A DNA stretch of 41,283 nucleotides from Thiobacillaceae bacterium (GTDB lineage Bacteria > Pseudomonadota > Gammaproteobacteria > Burkholderiales > Thiobacillaceae): contig JAAPAA010000285.1 in the NCBI GenBank assembly GCA_012274165.1, positions 1 to 41,283 of the forward strand, read 5' to 3'. The notes beneath the pieces are model-generated. The model was not told where the DNA came from and did not search any database. It saw only the letters and a program-made list of their open reading frames with translations. A program made the translations under genes and the position numbers. Each line of letters opens with the position of its first letter. The stretch's first letter is position 1. This document shows positions 1-8,831 of the stretch, in pieces.

Positions 1-537
1 CGGTAAGCCGGCGAAAAACAGCAAATAAAATCCCGACGCGCCGATCATCAGCGCCGTACCCAGATCGGGCTGCCGCAGAATCAACGCCAAGGGCACGACC
101 AGCATGGCAGCGCCGATCAGAAAATGTTTGGCGCGCAACACCGCCTCGTTGCGCTGGAAATACCAGGCCAGCATCAATGGCAACGCCAGTTTCAGCAGTT
201 CGGATGGCTGGAACGCAAACCCCAGGTTGAGCCAGCGCCGCGCGCCGTTGCGGATCTCGCCAAACAGCGCCACCCCGATCAGCAGCGCCACCCCGGCCAC
301 ATACAGCGGCGGCCCCACTTTGGCCAGCAGATGCGGTGGCACGTTGGCCACCACCACCATCACCGCCAGCGCCAGGCCGATGTTGATAAGGTGGCCGCTG
401 ATGCGGGCCGGACTTTGCCCGGACGCGCTCGTCACCACCGCCAGGCTGACGCCCAGCAGCACCACCACCAGGGTCAGCAGGATGCCGTCGAGATGGGCCA
501 ACCGGCGCAGGATCCAATGGCTAGTCTGGTGCGGCAC
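1..537 (-). CDS. rodA: RodA/MrdB peptidoglycan glycosyltransferase, N-terminal half (cut by window edge)
   Basis: SEDS-family integral membrane glycosyltransferase that polymerises glycan strands for sidewall growth together with PBP2. About 179 codons are visible; the family is about 370 residues, so the C-terminal half lies beyond position 1. I translated it by hand: after a short polar N-terminus come several hydrophobic helices, then a stretch reading NGARRWLNLG and QPSELLKLALPL, which is typical of RodA/FtsW, and RQPDLGTAL. The start is inferred as GTG at 537, inside the end of the PBP2 gene (17 bp overlap), because GGGAG sits six bases upstream. No ATG is available in a sensible place. 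Last visible gene of the mre/mrd operon. The family call is firm; the exact start is less sure. Confidence 0.9.
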   Translation of the reverse strand, partial: MPHQTSHWILRRLAHLDGILLTLVVVLLGVSLAVVTSASGQSPARISGHLINIGLALAVMVVVANVPPHLLAKVGPPLYVAGVALLIGVALFGEIRNGARRWLNLGFAFQPSELLKLALPLMLAWYFQRNEAVLRAKHFLIGAAMLVVPLALILRQPDLGTALMIGASGFYLLFFAGLP

Positions 538-2416
538 CGTCTGCTCCCACATTCATGTTGCCGGGGCGTTTCCCGGTCAGGTAGTAATCGAGCACTGCGC
601 GCGCGATCGGCGCGGCGGTGGAGCCGCCGTGCCCGCCATTCTCGACCATCACTGCGATCGCGATGGTGGGGTTTTCGGCGGGCGCATAGGCAATGAACAG
701 CGCATGGTCACGATTCTTGTGCGACAAACCGCCGGCATCGTAGCGCGCCCCCTGTTTGATGGCCACCACCTGCGCGGTGCCGGTCTTGCCCGCGATCGTG
801 TAGGACGCGCCGGCCGCCGCTGCCGATGCGGTGCCGCCCGGACGCATCACCGCCATCATGCCCTCGCGCACCGCTGCAAGATTGTCGGGATCGAACTTGA
901 GTTGCCCCTTCACCGCAACCGGCTGCCTTTGCCAGACGCGGGTAAGTGGGTCGCGCACCGCCTGCACCAATCTGGGTTCGATGTGCTTGCCACCATTGGC
1001 AAGCATGGCAGTGGCCACCGCCAGTTGCAGCGGCGTGGTCAGGTGAAACCCCTGGCCGATGCCCGCGATCACCGTTTCGCCGGGGTACCAGACTTGCTTG
1101 AAGCGGCGCTGTTTCCAGTCACGCGAGGGCAGCAGTCCGGGCGACTCGCCGTCCAGATCGATGCCGGTAGTCGCGCCGAAGCCGAACTGCGACAGATAGT
1201 CGTGCATGCGGTCGATGCCCATGTCGTTCGCCAGACGGTAATAATAGACATCGCACGACTGCGCGATCGAGTGCCGCAGATCGACCGTGCCGTGGCCGCC
1301 CTTTTTCCAGTCACGGTATTGATGGCTGCTGCGCGGCAGGGTGAAATAACCCGGATCGAATATCGTATCCGAGGGTTTGCGCAGCCCCAGTTCCAGCCCC
1401 GCCATCGCCATGAACGGCTTGATGGTCGAACCCGGCGGATAAATGCCGCGCAGCACCCGGTTGACCATCGGCCGCTCGGGCGATTCGTTGAGCTCTTTCC
1501 AGGTGACCGGGTCGATGCCGTCGACGAACAGGTTGGGGTCGAATCCGGGCTTGCTCACCAGCGCCAGTACGCCGCCGGTGTTGGGGTCGAGCGCCACCAG
1601 TCCGCCCAGATAGTCGCCAAACGCATGCTCGGCCACCGCCTGCAGTTCGCGGTCGAGATACAGCCGTAAATCCTTGCCCGGCACCGGCGGAATGCGCGAC
1701 AACATCCGGACCGCGCGGCCGCTGGCGCCGGTTTCCATCTGGTCAAAGCCGGTGCGGCCGTGCAGCAGGGCTTCGTAGCTCTGCTCCAGCCCGGTCTTGC
1801 CGATGTGCGCACTGCCCTGGTAATCCCGCTCGCGCCCGGCCGCGCGCAACTGCTTCAGATCGTGGTCGTTGATGCGGCCGATAAATCCCACCACGTGCGC
1901 CATCCCGAGCCCGGCCTGATAGTTGCGGAACAGCCGCGCCTTGACTTCGATTCCCGGCAGGCGATAACGGTTGGCCGCCAGAATGGCCACTTCCTCGTCG
2001 CTGAGCTTGCTTTTGAGCGGCACGGTTTCGAATTCGTGTGAATCGGCGAGCAGGCGACGAAACCGCCGCAGCTGTCCCGGCGTAATCTCGACCAGCTTGC
2101 CCACCTCGGCCAGCGTGGTTTCCAGATTCGGGGTATGCCCAGGGGTGATTTCCAGCGTATAGGCGGAATAGTTTTCCGCCAGAATGCGGCCGTTGCGGTC
2201 GAGAATCAGGCCGCGATTGGGCGCAATCGGCACCAGCGAAATGCGGTTGCTTTCGGCGCGCCCGGAGTAGTAATCGTGCTGCGTAATCTGCAAATAATAG
2301 CCGCGTGCCAACAGCGCGGTCGCCAGCAGGGCAACAAAGGCTGCGGCCGCCTTGAGCCGCCCGTGAAAGCGCGCCAGCTCAAGGTCCAGGTTTTTCAGCG
2401 TGGCCGGCCGATTCAT
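521..2416 (-). CDS. mrdA: Penicillin-binding protein 2 (elongasome transpeptidase)
   Basis: Class B PBP, the DD-transpeptidase of the rod complex, anchored in the inner membrane with its catalytic domain in the periplasm. From the chosen start it has 631 residues, the usual length. One N-terminal membrane segment lies at about residues 22-38; the PBP dimerisation domain follows; the transpeptidase domain carries all three motifs: STIK with the acylated Ser at 330, SCD at 387-389 (an SxD-type motif, as in PBP2), and KTGT from 544. The longer reading frame upstream (from 2476) is rejected because ATG at 2416 overlaps the mreD stop by 4 bp (ATGA), as expected for coupled genes. Co-transcribed with mreBCD and rodA. 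Confidence 0.97.
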   Translation of the reverse strand: MNRPATLKNLDLELARFHGRLKAAAAFVALLATALLARGYYLQITQHDYYSGRAESNRISLVPIAPNRGLILDRNGRILAENYSAYTLEITPGHTPNLETTLAEVGKLVEITPGQLRRFRRLLADSHEFETVPLKSKLSDEEVAILAANRYRLPGIEVKARLFRNYQAGLGMAHVVGFIGRINDHDLKQLRAAGRERDYQGSAHIGKTGLEQSYEALLHGRTGFDQMETGASGRAVRMLSRIPPVPGKDLRLYLDRELQAVAEHAFGDYLGGLVALDPNTGGVLALVSKPGFDPNLFVDGIDPVTWKELNESPERPMVNRVLRGIYPPGSTIKPFMAMAGLELGLRKPSDTIFDPGYFTLPRSSHQYRDWKKGGHGTVDLRHSIAQSCDVYYYRLANDMGIDRMHDYLSQFGFGATTGIDLDGESPGLLPSRDWKQRRFKQVWYPGETVIAGIGQGFHLTTPLQLAVATAMLANGGKHIEPRLVQAVRDPLTRVWQRQPVAVKGQLKFDPDNLAAVREGMMAVMRPGGTASAAAAGASYTIAGKTGTAQVVAIKQGARYDAGGLSHKNRDHALFIAYAPAENPTIAIAVMVENGGHGGSTAAPIARAVLDYYLTGKRPGNMNVGADGAAPD

Positions 2417-2910
2417 GCCTGGTCCTGCAAACCCTTGCCATGCCACAGCCGCAGCACGCCCACCAGCACCAGCCACATCACGCTATTGCTCGTGACCGGC
2501 AACAGGACGGTCAAATCGGACGGCGGATTGGCCGCCAGCCAGCCAATCAGCACCAGCAGCAACTGCACCAGCAGAAAGATGGGGAACAGCTGCGCCGCCT
2601 GGCGCAGCGGGTCGAACTGCAGCAGCCGCAAGCGCAAAAACAGCACCACGTACACGCCGACCACATAGGCCATGGCGTGCTGGCCGAACACCCCGCCATT
2701 CTGGAAATCCGCCAGCAAGCCGACACAAAACGCCGTGCCGAATCCGATGCGCGCAGGCTGATGCAGCGCCCAGAACAGTACGCCGATCAGCAAAAAATCC
2801 GGCCGCAGCGCCAGCGCCCAGCCCGACCACTGCAGCTGTTCCAGCAACAGCGCCAGGGTCAAACTGCCGAGGATGCGGCGCCAGCCGCCGCTCGATTGCG
2901 TGGGGCTCAT
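2413..2910 (-). CDS. mreD: Rod shape-determining protein MreD
   Basis: Small polytopic inner-membrane protein of the elongasome, bridging MreC and MreB to the synthetic enzymes. 165 residues, almost wholly hydrophobic, with about five predicted membrane segments; the ADFQNGGVFGQHAMAY-like segment near the middle is typical of proteobacterial MreD. It overlaps the mreC stop by 4 bp upstream and the mrdA start by 4 bp downstream, so it is translationally coupled on both sides. Sequence conservation in MreD is low in general; the call rests on size, hydropathy and position between mreC and mrdA. Confidence 0.93.
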   Translation of the reverse strand: MSPTQSSGGWRRILGSLTLALLLEQLQWSGWALALRPDFLLIGVLFWALHQPARIGFGTAFCVGLLADFQNGGVFGQHAMAYVVGVYVVLFLRLRLLQFDPLRQAAQLFPIFLLVQLLLVLIGWLAANPPSDLTVLLPVTSNSVMWLVLVGVLRLWHGKGLQDQA

Positions 2911-3785
2911 GGCTGCTTGACCGGAGGTGTCGACGGCAGCGGCGCTTGCACCGCGTACGGCGCGGCAACCAGCACCAGCACGGCGCGGGAACGTTCGATG
3001 CCCGCCAGCGGCTCGCCCTCCACCCGCAGATAGGGGCTGGATTCCGAACGCGACACCCGCGTCACGCGCGCCACCGGTATTCCCGCCGGGTACACCCGGT
3101 CGATGCCGGATGTCAGCAGGCGGTCATTCACACGCACATCGATATGGGTCGGCATGTATCTCAGTTCCAGCTGGCCGCGTCCGCTGCCCGCCGCCAGGCC
3201 GCGCTGGCCGGTGCGTTCGACGAACACGGGCGTTAATTGCTCGGGGCTGGTCACCAGCGTGACCTCGCTCGTTCCCGGGTAGACCTGGGTCAGCTGGCCC
3301 ACCAGGCCGCTGGCATCGACCACCGGCAGACCGCTGCGCAGTTTCGCCGCCGCGCCCTGATCCAGCGTCATGCGCTGGGCAAACCAGTCGTGCCCCTGAT
3401 ACAGCAGGGCCGCATACACCACCTGCTGGCCGGGCCGCGATTGCAGCTGCAGCAGGGCGCGCAGCTCGGCGTTTTCGCGGCTGATTTCGCGGGCGGCATT
3501 CAAATTGAGCAACAGTTGCGCCCGCTCGGCAAGCAGGCGATCGCGCTCGTTTTGCAAAAGACGGTGACGGGTAAAGAAGCCACCCAGCTCGGCGGCGACA
3601 TCGGATGGTGTACGCAGAATTTCGCGCACGGGTTGCAGCAGCAGCGAGAAGCCGCTGCGCAAGTTGTCGAGCGCGTGATAACGGGAGTCGGCGATGATGC
3701 ACGCCACCCCCACCGACAGCCAGATCAACAGGCGGGTGGTCGCCCCCAGGCGACGGGTGAACATGAGCTGATCCGACGTCGCCAT
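2907..3785 (-). CDS. mreC: Rod shape-determining protein MreC
   Basis: Bitopic elongasome protein that forms periplasmic filaments and activates PBP2. 292 residues from ATG at 3785, preceded by AAGGGA five bases upstream; a TTG one codon earlier is possible but is too close to that ribosome binding site. It has an N-terminal membrane anchor (about residues 15-32), a coiled coil (about 65-110, rich in Leu, Glu, Arg), then the two beta-barrel domains, with a recognisable GLVGQ segment and a SGIDRVYPAGIPVARV segment near the end. The last residues are Pro/Val-rich. mreD overlaps its stop by 4 bp. The mreB stop lies only 37 bp upstream. Confidence 0.95.
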   Translation of the reverse strand: MATSDQLMFTRRLGATTRLLIWLSVGVACIIADSRYHALDNLRSGFSLLLQPVREILRTPSDVAAELGGFFTRHRLLQNERDRLLAERAQLLLNLNAAREISRENAELRALLQLQSRPGQQVVYAALLYQGHDWFAQRMTLDQGAAAKLRSGLPVVDASGLVGQLTQVYPGTSEVTLVTSPEQLTPVFVERTGQRGLAAGSGRGQLELRYMPTHIDVRVNDRLLTSGIDRVYPAGIPVARVTRVSRSESSPYLRVEGEPLAGIERSRAVLVLVAAPYAVQAPLPSTPPVKQP

Positions 3786-3822
3786 CAACGTCCCTTGTCA
3801 GCGCAACTGCGCGTTGCTGCGT

Positions 3823-4863
3823 TCACTCGTTGGTGAACACCGACGCCAGTTTGTCCATTTCTTCCAGCGCGCGTCCGCAGCCACGCACCACGCAGGTCAA
3901 CGGGTCGTCGGCCACGATCACCGGCAGCCCGGTTTCTTCCATCAGCAGGCGATCGAGGTCGCGCAGCAGCGCGCCGCCGCCGGTCAGCACCATGCCTTTT
4001 TCGGCGATGTCGGCGCCGAGTTCGGGCGGGGTCTGTTCCAGCGCCTGCTTCACCGCACTCACAATCGCGTTGAGCGGCTCGGTCAGCGCTTCGAGGATTT
4101 CGTTGGACGACACATTGAAGCTGCGCGGCACGCCCTCGGCCAGGCTGCGGCCTTTCACTTCCATCTCCAGCACTTCAGCACCGGGGAAGGCCGAACCCAT
4201 TTTTTTCTTGATCTGCTCGGCGGTCGCTTCGCCGATCAGCATGCCGTAGTTGCGGCGGATGTAATTGATGATCGCCTCGTCCATGCGGTCGCCGCCGACG
4301 CGCACCGAATTGGCGTACACCACGCCACCCAGCGAGATCACGCCGACCTCGGTGGTGCCGCCGCCGATGTCCACCACCATCGAGCCGGTCGCTTCCGCCA
4401 CCGGCAAGCCAGCGCCGATCGCCGCCGCCATCGGTTCCTCGATCAGATACACCTGGCGCGCGCCGGCGCCGATCGCCGATTCGCGGATCGCGCGGCGCTC
4501 GACTTGGGTCGAGCCACAGGGCACGCAGATGATGATGCGCGGACTGGGGCGGAACATCCGCGTGTCGTGCACTTTCTTGATGAAATACTTGAGCATCTGC
4601 TCGGTCACGGTGAAGTCGGCGATCACGCCGTCCTTCATCGGCCGGATTGCCTGCAGGTTGCCCGGCGTACGGCCCAGCATCTGCTTGGCCTCCGCACCCA
4701 CCGCCTGCACGGTGCGCTTGCCGCCCACCGAGTCGGTACGAATCGACACCACCGAGGGCTCGTCCAGCACGATGCCACGGTCACGCACGTAAATCAGCGT
4801 GTTGGCGGTGCCCAGATCGATTGCGAGATCGGTTGAAAAATAGCTGGTCAGGAACTTGAACAT
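3823..4863 (-). CDS. mreB: Actin-like cell shape protein MreB
   Basis: Bacterial actin homologue that polymerises under the inner membrane and guides lateral wall synthesis. The start at 4863 gives 346 residues beginning MFKFLTSYFSTDLAIDLGTA, which is the classical length and N-terminus; a longer reading frame (from 4911) adds 16 residues with no family support. Visible motifs are the phosphate-1 loop DLGTANTL, the GGGTTEVGV phosphate-2 loop, and a GMVLTGGGALL adenosine motif near residue 290. First gene of the mreBCD-mrdA-rodA operon. It is transcribed divergently from gatCAB. Confidence 0.98.
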   Translation of the reverse strand: MFKFLTSYFSTDLAIDLGTANTLIYVRDRGIVLDEPSVVSIRTDSVGGKRTVQAVGAEAKQMLGRTPGNLQAIRPMKDGVIADFTVTEQMLKYFIKKVHDTRMFRPSPRIIICVPCGSTQVERRAIRESAIGAGARQVYLIEEPMAAAIGAGLPVAEATGSMVVDIGGGTTEVGVISLGGVVYANSVRVGGDRMDEAIINYIRRNYGMLIGEATAEQIKKKMGSAFPGAEVLEMEVKGRSLAEGVPRSFNVSSNEILEALTEPLNAIVSAVKQALEQTPPELGADIAEKGMVLTGGGALLRDLDRLLMEETGLPVIVADDPLTCVVRGCGRALEEMDKLASVFTNE

Positions 4864-4964
4864 GGTGGCGGCAACGCCCGCACCAGGCGGGCGAAAGGGC
4901 AGAAAAAACAAGGGGCCTATGATAACCTACCGGGCTTATTTACCGTAAGCCATCAGGTGTTTTC
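4864..4964. promoter_or_regulatory. Divergent promoter region between mreB and gatC
   Basis: 101 bp between two oppositely transcribed operons, so it must hold a promoter for each. It is clearly more AT-rich than its flanks near 4918-4940. A TATGAT at 4918-4923 could act as a plus-strand -10 and the overlapping TATCAT on the minus strand as a -10 for mreB, but I see no convincing -35 for either. A 6-bp dyad GGCTTA/TAAGCC (4933-4938 and 4946-4951) lies just ahead of gatC. Position-based call; the elements are tentative. Confidence 0.5.
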
Positions 4965-5252
4965 ATGTCCCTTTCAACGGACGACGTCAAGCGCATCGCC
5001 CGCCTCGCCCGCATCGAAACCAGCGATGCCGAAGCGCAGGCCACGCAAACCCAGCTCAACAGCATTTTCGACCTCATCGCCACCATGCAGGCGGTCGACA
5101 CCCGCGGCGTCGCGCCGATGGCGCATGCGCAGGAGGTCTATCAGCGCCTGCGCGCCGACGTCGCCACCGAAACCGACCGCCGCGCCGCTTTCCAGGCCAT
5201 CGCACCCGCCGTCGAAAACGGCTTGTACCTCGTGCCCAGGGTCATCGAGTAA
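4965..5252 (+). CDS. gatC: Asp-tRNA(Asn)/Glu-tRNA(Gln) amidotransferase subunit C
   Basis: Small subunit of the GatCAB amidotransferase that converts misacylated Glu-tRNA(Gln) and Asp-tRNA(Asn) to the correct amide form; GatC wraps round GatA and stabilises the complex. 95 residues, the typical length, beginning MSLSTDDVKRIARLARIE and containing the conserved SIFDLIATMQAVDTRGV segment. The C-terminus reads ENGLYLVPRVIE, a hallmark of the family. First gene of gatCAB; gatA begins 3 bp after its stop. AGGTG lies 8 bases ahead of the start. Confidence 0.97.
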   Translation: MSLSTDDVKRIARLARIETSDAEAQATQTQLNSIFDLIATMQAVDTRGVAPMAHAQEVYQRLRADVATETDRRAAFQAIAPAVENGLYLVPRVIE

Positions 5253-5255
5253 GCC

Positions 5256-6713
5256 ATGTCCGACACCACGCTTTCCACACTGGCCGCGCAACTCAAGGCC
5301 CGCCAGATTTCCAGCCGCGAACTCGCCCAGGCATATCTCGACCGCATTGCCGCGCTGAATCCGGCGATCAACGCCTTCATCACGCTGGATGCCGAAAAAA
5401 CGCTGATGGAGGCCGCCGCCGCCGACGCGCTGATTGCCGCCGGCCAGGCCGGCCCGCTCACCGGCGTGCCGATCGCGCACAAGGACATTTTCTGCACCGA
5501 CGGCTGGCTCACCACCTGCGGCTCGAAAATGCTGCACAACTTCGTCGCGCCCTACGACGCGCATGTGATCCAGCAATTCAAGGCCGCCGGCATGCCCTCG
5601 CTGGGCAAGACCAACATGGACGAATTCGCCATGGGATCAAGCAACGAAACGTCTTATTTCGGCGCGGTGAAAAATCCCTGGAATACGGCTTACGTACCCG
5701 GCGGCTCGTCCGGCGGTGCGGCCGCCTGCGTGGCCGCGCGGATGGCGCCCGCCGCCACCGGCACCGACACCGGCGGCTCGATCCGCCAGCCCGCCGCCCT
5801 GTGCAGCATCACCGGCCTCAAGCCGACCTACGGCCTGGTGTCGCGCTACGGCATGATCGCGTTCGCCTCGAGCTTGGACCAGGCCGGGCCGATGGCGCCG
5901 TCGGCCGAAGACTGCGCGCTGCTGTTGAACGTGATGACCGGCTTCGACCCCAAGGACTCGACCTGCCTCGAACGCGCCAAGGAGGACTACACGCGCGATC
6001 TCGACAAGCCCTTGAGCGGCCTGCGCGTCGGCCTGCCGAAGGAATTCTTCGCCGAAGGGCTGAACAACGAAGTCGCCATGGCGGTGGAAGCGGCAGTGGC
6101 CGAACTGAAAAAGCTCGGTGCCACTACGGTCGAAATTTCGCTCGCCAACTCCAAACTCGCGATTCCGGTGTACTACGTGCTGGCCCCGGCCGAAGCCTCA
6201 AGCAACCTGTCGCGCTTCGACGGCGTGCGCTACGGCTACCGCGCGCCGGAATACGGCAACCTCGACGACATGTACTGCAAAACCCGCGCGCAGGGCTTTG
6301 GCGCGGAGGTCAAACGCCGCATCCTGATCGGCGCCTATGTGCTGTCGCACGGCTACTACGATGCCTATTACCTGCAGGCGCAGAAAATCCGCCGCCTGAT
6401 TGCCGACGACTTCAACACCGCTTTCAAGACCTGCGACGTCATCCTCGGCCCCACCGCGCCCGGCACCGCCTTCAAGCTGGGCGAAAAGTCCGACGACCCG
6501 GTGGAAATGTATCTGAACGACCTCTACACCATCCCCGCCAACCTCGCCGGCTTGCCCGGCATGTCGCTGCCGTGCGGCTTCGATAGCAAAGGCCTGCCGA
6601 TCGGCCTGCAACTGGTCGGCGATTATTTCAGCGAGGCGAAAATGCTCAACGTCGCCCACCAATACCAGCGCGTCACCGACTGGCACAGCCGCCAACCGGA
6701 GGGCTTGCCATGA
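5256..6713 (+). CDS. gatA: Asp-tRNA(Asn)/Glu-tRNA(Gln) amidotransferase subunit A
   Basis: Amidase-signature subunit that hydrolyses glutamine to supply ammonia to GatB. 485 residues, the family length. The Ser-cisSer-Lys triad is visible: Lys76 in AHKDIF, cis-Ser151 in the PGGSSGG loop, and nucleophile Ser175 in DTGGSIRQPA. No truncation or odd residues. gatB begins within its stop codon (4 bp overlap), so the subunits are made in a coupled way. Distinguished from other amidase-signature enzymes, such as the allophanate hydrolase at 31977, by its neighbours gatC and gatB and by the SSNETSYFGAVKNPW segment. Confidence 0.98.
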   Translation: MSDTTLSTLAAQLKARQISSRELAQAYLDRIAALNPAINAFITLDAEKTLMEAAAADALIAAGQAGPLTGVPIAHKDIFCTDGWLTTCGSKMLHNFVAPYDAHVIQQFKAAGMPSLGKTNMDEFAMGSSNETSYFGAVKNPWNTAYVPGGSSGGAAACVAARMAPAATGTDTGGSIRQPAALCSITGLKPTYGLVSRYGMIAFASSLDQAGPMAPSAEDCALLLNVMTGFDPKDSTCLERAKEDYTRDLDKPLSGLRVGLPKEFFAEGLNNEVAMAVEAAVAELKKLGATTVEISLANSKLAIPVYYVLAPAEASSNLSRFDGVRYGYRAPEYGNLDDMYCKTRAQGFGAEVKRRILIGAYVLSHGYYDAYYLQAQKIRRLIADDFNTAFKTCDVILGPTAPGTAFKLGEKSDDPVEMYLNDLYTIPANLAGLPGMSLPCGFDSKGLPIGLQLVGDYFSEAKMLNVAHQYQRVTDWHSRQPEGLP

Positions 6714-8140
6714 AATGGGAGACCGTCATCGGGCTGGAAGTGCATACCCAGCTCGCCACGAAATCGAAGATCTTCTCGGGCAGCAGCACCGCCTTCGGCG
6801 CCGCGCCCAACACCCAGGCGAGCGCGGTCGACATCGCGCTGCCCGGCGTGCTGCCGGTGCTGAACCGCGGTGCGGTGGAATGCGCGATCAAGTTTGCGCT
6901 GGCGATCGACGCCACGCTCAACCGCATCAACGTGTTCGACCGCAAGAACTACTTCTACCCCGACCTGCCCAAGGGCTACCAGATCAGCCAGCTGGCCAAG
7001 CCGATCGTCGAGGGCGGTGCGCTGAAAATCGTGGTGGACGGCGAAGAAAGAATCATCAATCTCACCCGCGCCCACATGGAAGAGGACGCCGGCAAGTCGC
7101 TGCACGAAGATTTTCACGGCATGAGCGGCATCGACCTCAACCGCGCCGGCACGCCGCTGCTGGAAATCGTCTCCGAGCCGGAGATGCGTTCGAGCGCCGA
7201 GGCGGTGGCCTACGCGCGCGCGCTACACACGCTGGTGACCTGGATCGGCATCTGCGACGGCAACATGCAGGAAGGCAGCTTCCGCGTCGACGCCAACGTC
7301 TCGGTGCGCCCGGTCGGGCAAAAGGAATTCGGCACCCGCCGCGAGATCAAGAACCTCAACTCGTTCAAATTCCTGCAGCAGGCCATCGACTACGAGGTGC
7401 GCTGGCAGATCGAGACGCTGGAAGACGGCGGCCGCATCGAACAGGCCACCGTGCTGTTCGACCCCGACACCGGCGAGACGCGCATGATGCGCAGCAAGGA
7501 AGACGCGCACGACTACCGCTACTTCCCCGACCCCGACCTGCTGCCGGTCAAGCACGACGAAGACTGGATTGAGCAGGTACGCGCTACGCTGCCCGAACTG
7601 CCCGCCGCGATGCAGGTGCGTTTTCAGGCCGAATATGGCGTCTCGCCTTACGATGCTGCCGTATTGACCGGCTCGCGCGCGTTGGCGGACTACTTCGAAG
7701 TTGCGGCGAAAGCCTGCGGCCAGGGCAAGCTGGCCGCCAACTGGGTAATGGGCGAACTCTCCGCCGCGCTCAACAAGGCTGATTTGAACATCGAGCAAAG
7801 CCCAGTCTCCGCTGCCCATCTCGGCGCACTGATTTCGCGCATCCAGGACGGCACCTTGTCCGGCAAACTCGCCAAGCAGGTGTTCGAAGGACTATGGGAA
7901 GGCGCGGGCGAAGTCGACGCCATCATCGAGGCGCGCGGCCTCAAGCAGATGTCCGATTCCGGCGAGCTGGAAAAAATCATAGACGAGGTCATGGCGGCCA
8001 ACGCCAAATCGGTCGAGGAATTCCGCGCCGGCAAGGAAAAAGCCTTCAACGCGCTGGTGGGGCAAGTGATGAAAGCCAGCAAGGGCAAGGCCAATCCGGC
8101 ACAGGTCAACGACCTGCTGAAACGCAAACTGCAGGGATGA
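6710..8140 (+). CDS. gatB: Asp-tRNA(Asn)/Glu-tRNA(Gln) amidotransferase subunit B
   Basis: tRNA-binding kinase/amidotransferase subunit of GatCAB. 476 residues. The N-terminus MKWETVIGLEVHTQLATKSK, the YFYPDLPKGYQISQ motif and the DFNRAGTPLLEIVSEP-type motif (here DLNRAGTPLLEIVSEP) identify it. The C-terminal YqeY-like helical domain begins at about residue 330. The stop is followed at once by a long perfect hairpin (8142-8177), so this is the operon end. Confidence 0.98.
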   Translation: MKWETVIGLEVHTQLATKSKIFSGSSTAFGAAPNTQASAVDIALPGVLPVLNRGAVECAIKFALAIDATLNRINVFDRKNYFYPDLPKGYQISQLAKPIVEGGALKIVVDGEERIINLTRAHMEEDAGKSLHEDFHGMSGIDLNRAGTPLLEIVSEPEMRSSAEAVAYARALHTLVTWIGICDGNMQEGSFRVDANVSVRPVGQKEFGTRREIKNLNSFKFLQQAIDYEVRWQIETLEDGGRIEQATVLFDPDTGETRMMRSKEDAHDYRYFPDPDLLPVKHDEDWIEQVRATLPELPAAMQVRFQAEYGVSPYDAAVLTGSRALADYFEVAAKACGQGKLAANWVMGELSAALNKADLNIEQSPVSAAHLGALISRIQDGTLSGKLAKQVFEGLWEGAGEVDAIIEARGLKQMSDSGELEKIIDEVMAANAKSVEEFRAGKEKAFNALVGQVMKASKGKANPAQVNDLLKRKLQG

Positions 8141-8141
8141 A

Positions 8142-8177
8142 AAACGAGTTGGCCGGGACATCCCGGCCAACTCGTTT
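8142..8177 (+). terminator. Perfect 16-bp hairpin terminator, probably bidirectional
   Basis: AAACGAGTTGGCCGGG (8142-8157), loop ACAT, then its exact complement at 8162-8177, ending in TTT. The mirror arm starts with AAA, so the minus strand also ends in TTT. It begins 2 bp after the gatB stop and lies 57 bp beyond the stop of the convergent DUF4124 gene, so it can end both transcripts. Confidence 0.9.
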
Positions 8178-8234
8178 CAACTCATTCCACCGCCGCCACC
8201 AGGCTGTCGGCCTGTGGCACAGAAAACGGCCTGA

Positions 8235-8831
8235 TTATTTACCCGTCAATTCGCGGAAGCGCGCCTTGTCTGCCGCGTATTTCTCACGCACCTGCGTCAT
8301 TGCCTCTTCGTTGGCCTGGATGGTGCGCTTCAACTCCTCGCTTTCATTGAGGGATTGCTCCAGCTGCCGTTGCAAGCCCGAGCCCACTTTCTTCCCCGCT
8401 TTCTGGATCTGGGCAATGCGCGCATTGAAATCAGCCAGATTGGCATCCACCGCCTTGCCACGCACTTCCGCGCCATGAATCGCCAGCATGTGGTGTTCCA
8501 GCGCACGGTCGCGCGCCAGATCGATTTCCGCTTCGGTGGTATAGGTCGAGGTCAGAGCCCGATCAAACTGCACCTGCTTTTGCTGCTCCTGCTGAATCCG
8601 TTTTTGTTCGGCCTGACGTTCCGCTTCGGCTTTGCGCTCCACCTCGGACTGCGTGCGTTTGATGACCTGCCCCTGCTTGTTCATCTCCGCCGCACCGCTT
8701 TGCTGGTAGGTCGGCGGCAGGGTGTCGCTGTATTGCACGCGGCCGCTGCTGTCCACCCAGCGGTACATCGCTGCCTGCGCGCTGCCCGCGCTCAGAAGCA
8801 AGACGACCACCGCCAGCGTGCTACACGCCAT
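8235..8831 (-). CDS. Secreted DUF4124-domain protein with coiled coil
   Basis: Unknown-function envelope protein of 198 residues from the chosen start. Residues 1-20 form a clear signal peptide (MACSTLAVVVLLLSAGSAQA, cleavage after AQA). A short DUF4124 domain follows, with YRWVDSSGRVQYSDTLPP at about 23-40, a fold often found at the N-terminus of proteobacterial envelope proteins. The rest (about 60-195) is charged and strongly helical, probably coiled coil. A start 18 codons upstream (8885) would place a polar stretch before the signal peptide, so ATG at 8831 is preferred; this overlaps the pyrE stop by 11 bp. No clear ribosome binding site; coupling to pyrE is likely. Confidence 0.8.
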   Translation of the reverse strand: MACSTLAVVVLLLSAGSAQAAMYRWVDSSGRVQYSDTLPPTYQQSGAAEMNKQGQVIKRTQSEVERKAEAERQAEQKRIQQEQQKQVQFDRALTSTYTTEAEIDLARDRALEHHMLAIHGAEVRGKAVDANLADFNARIAQIQKAGKKVGSGLQRQLEQSLNESEELKRTIQANEEAMTQVREKYAADKARFRELTGK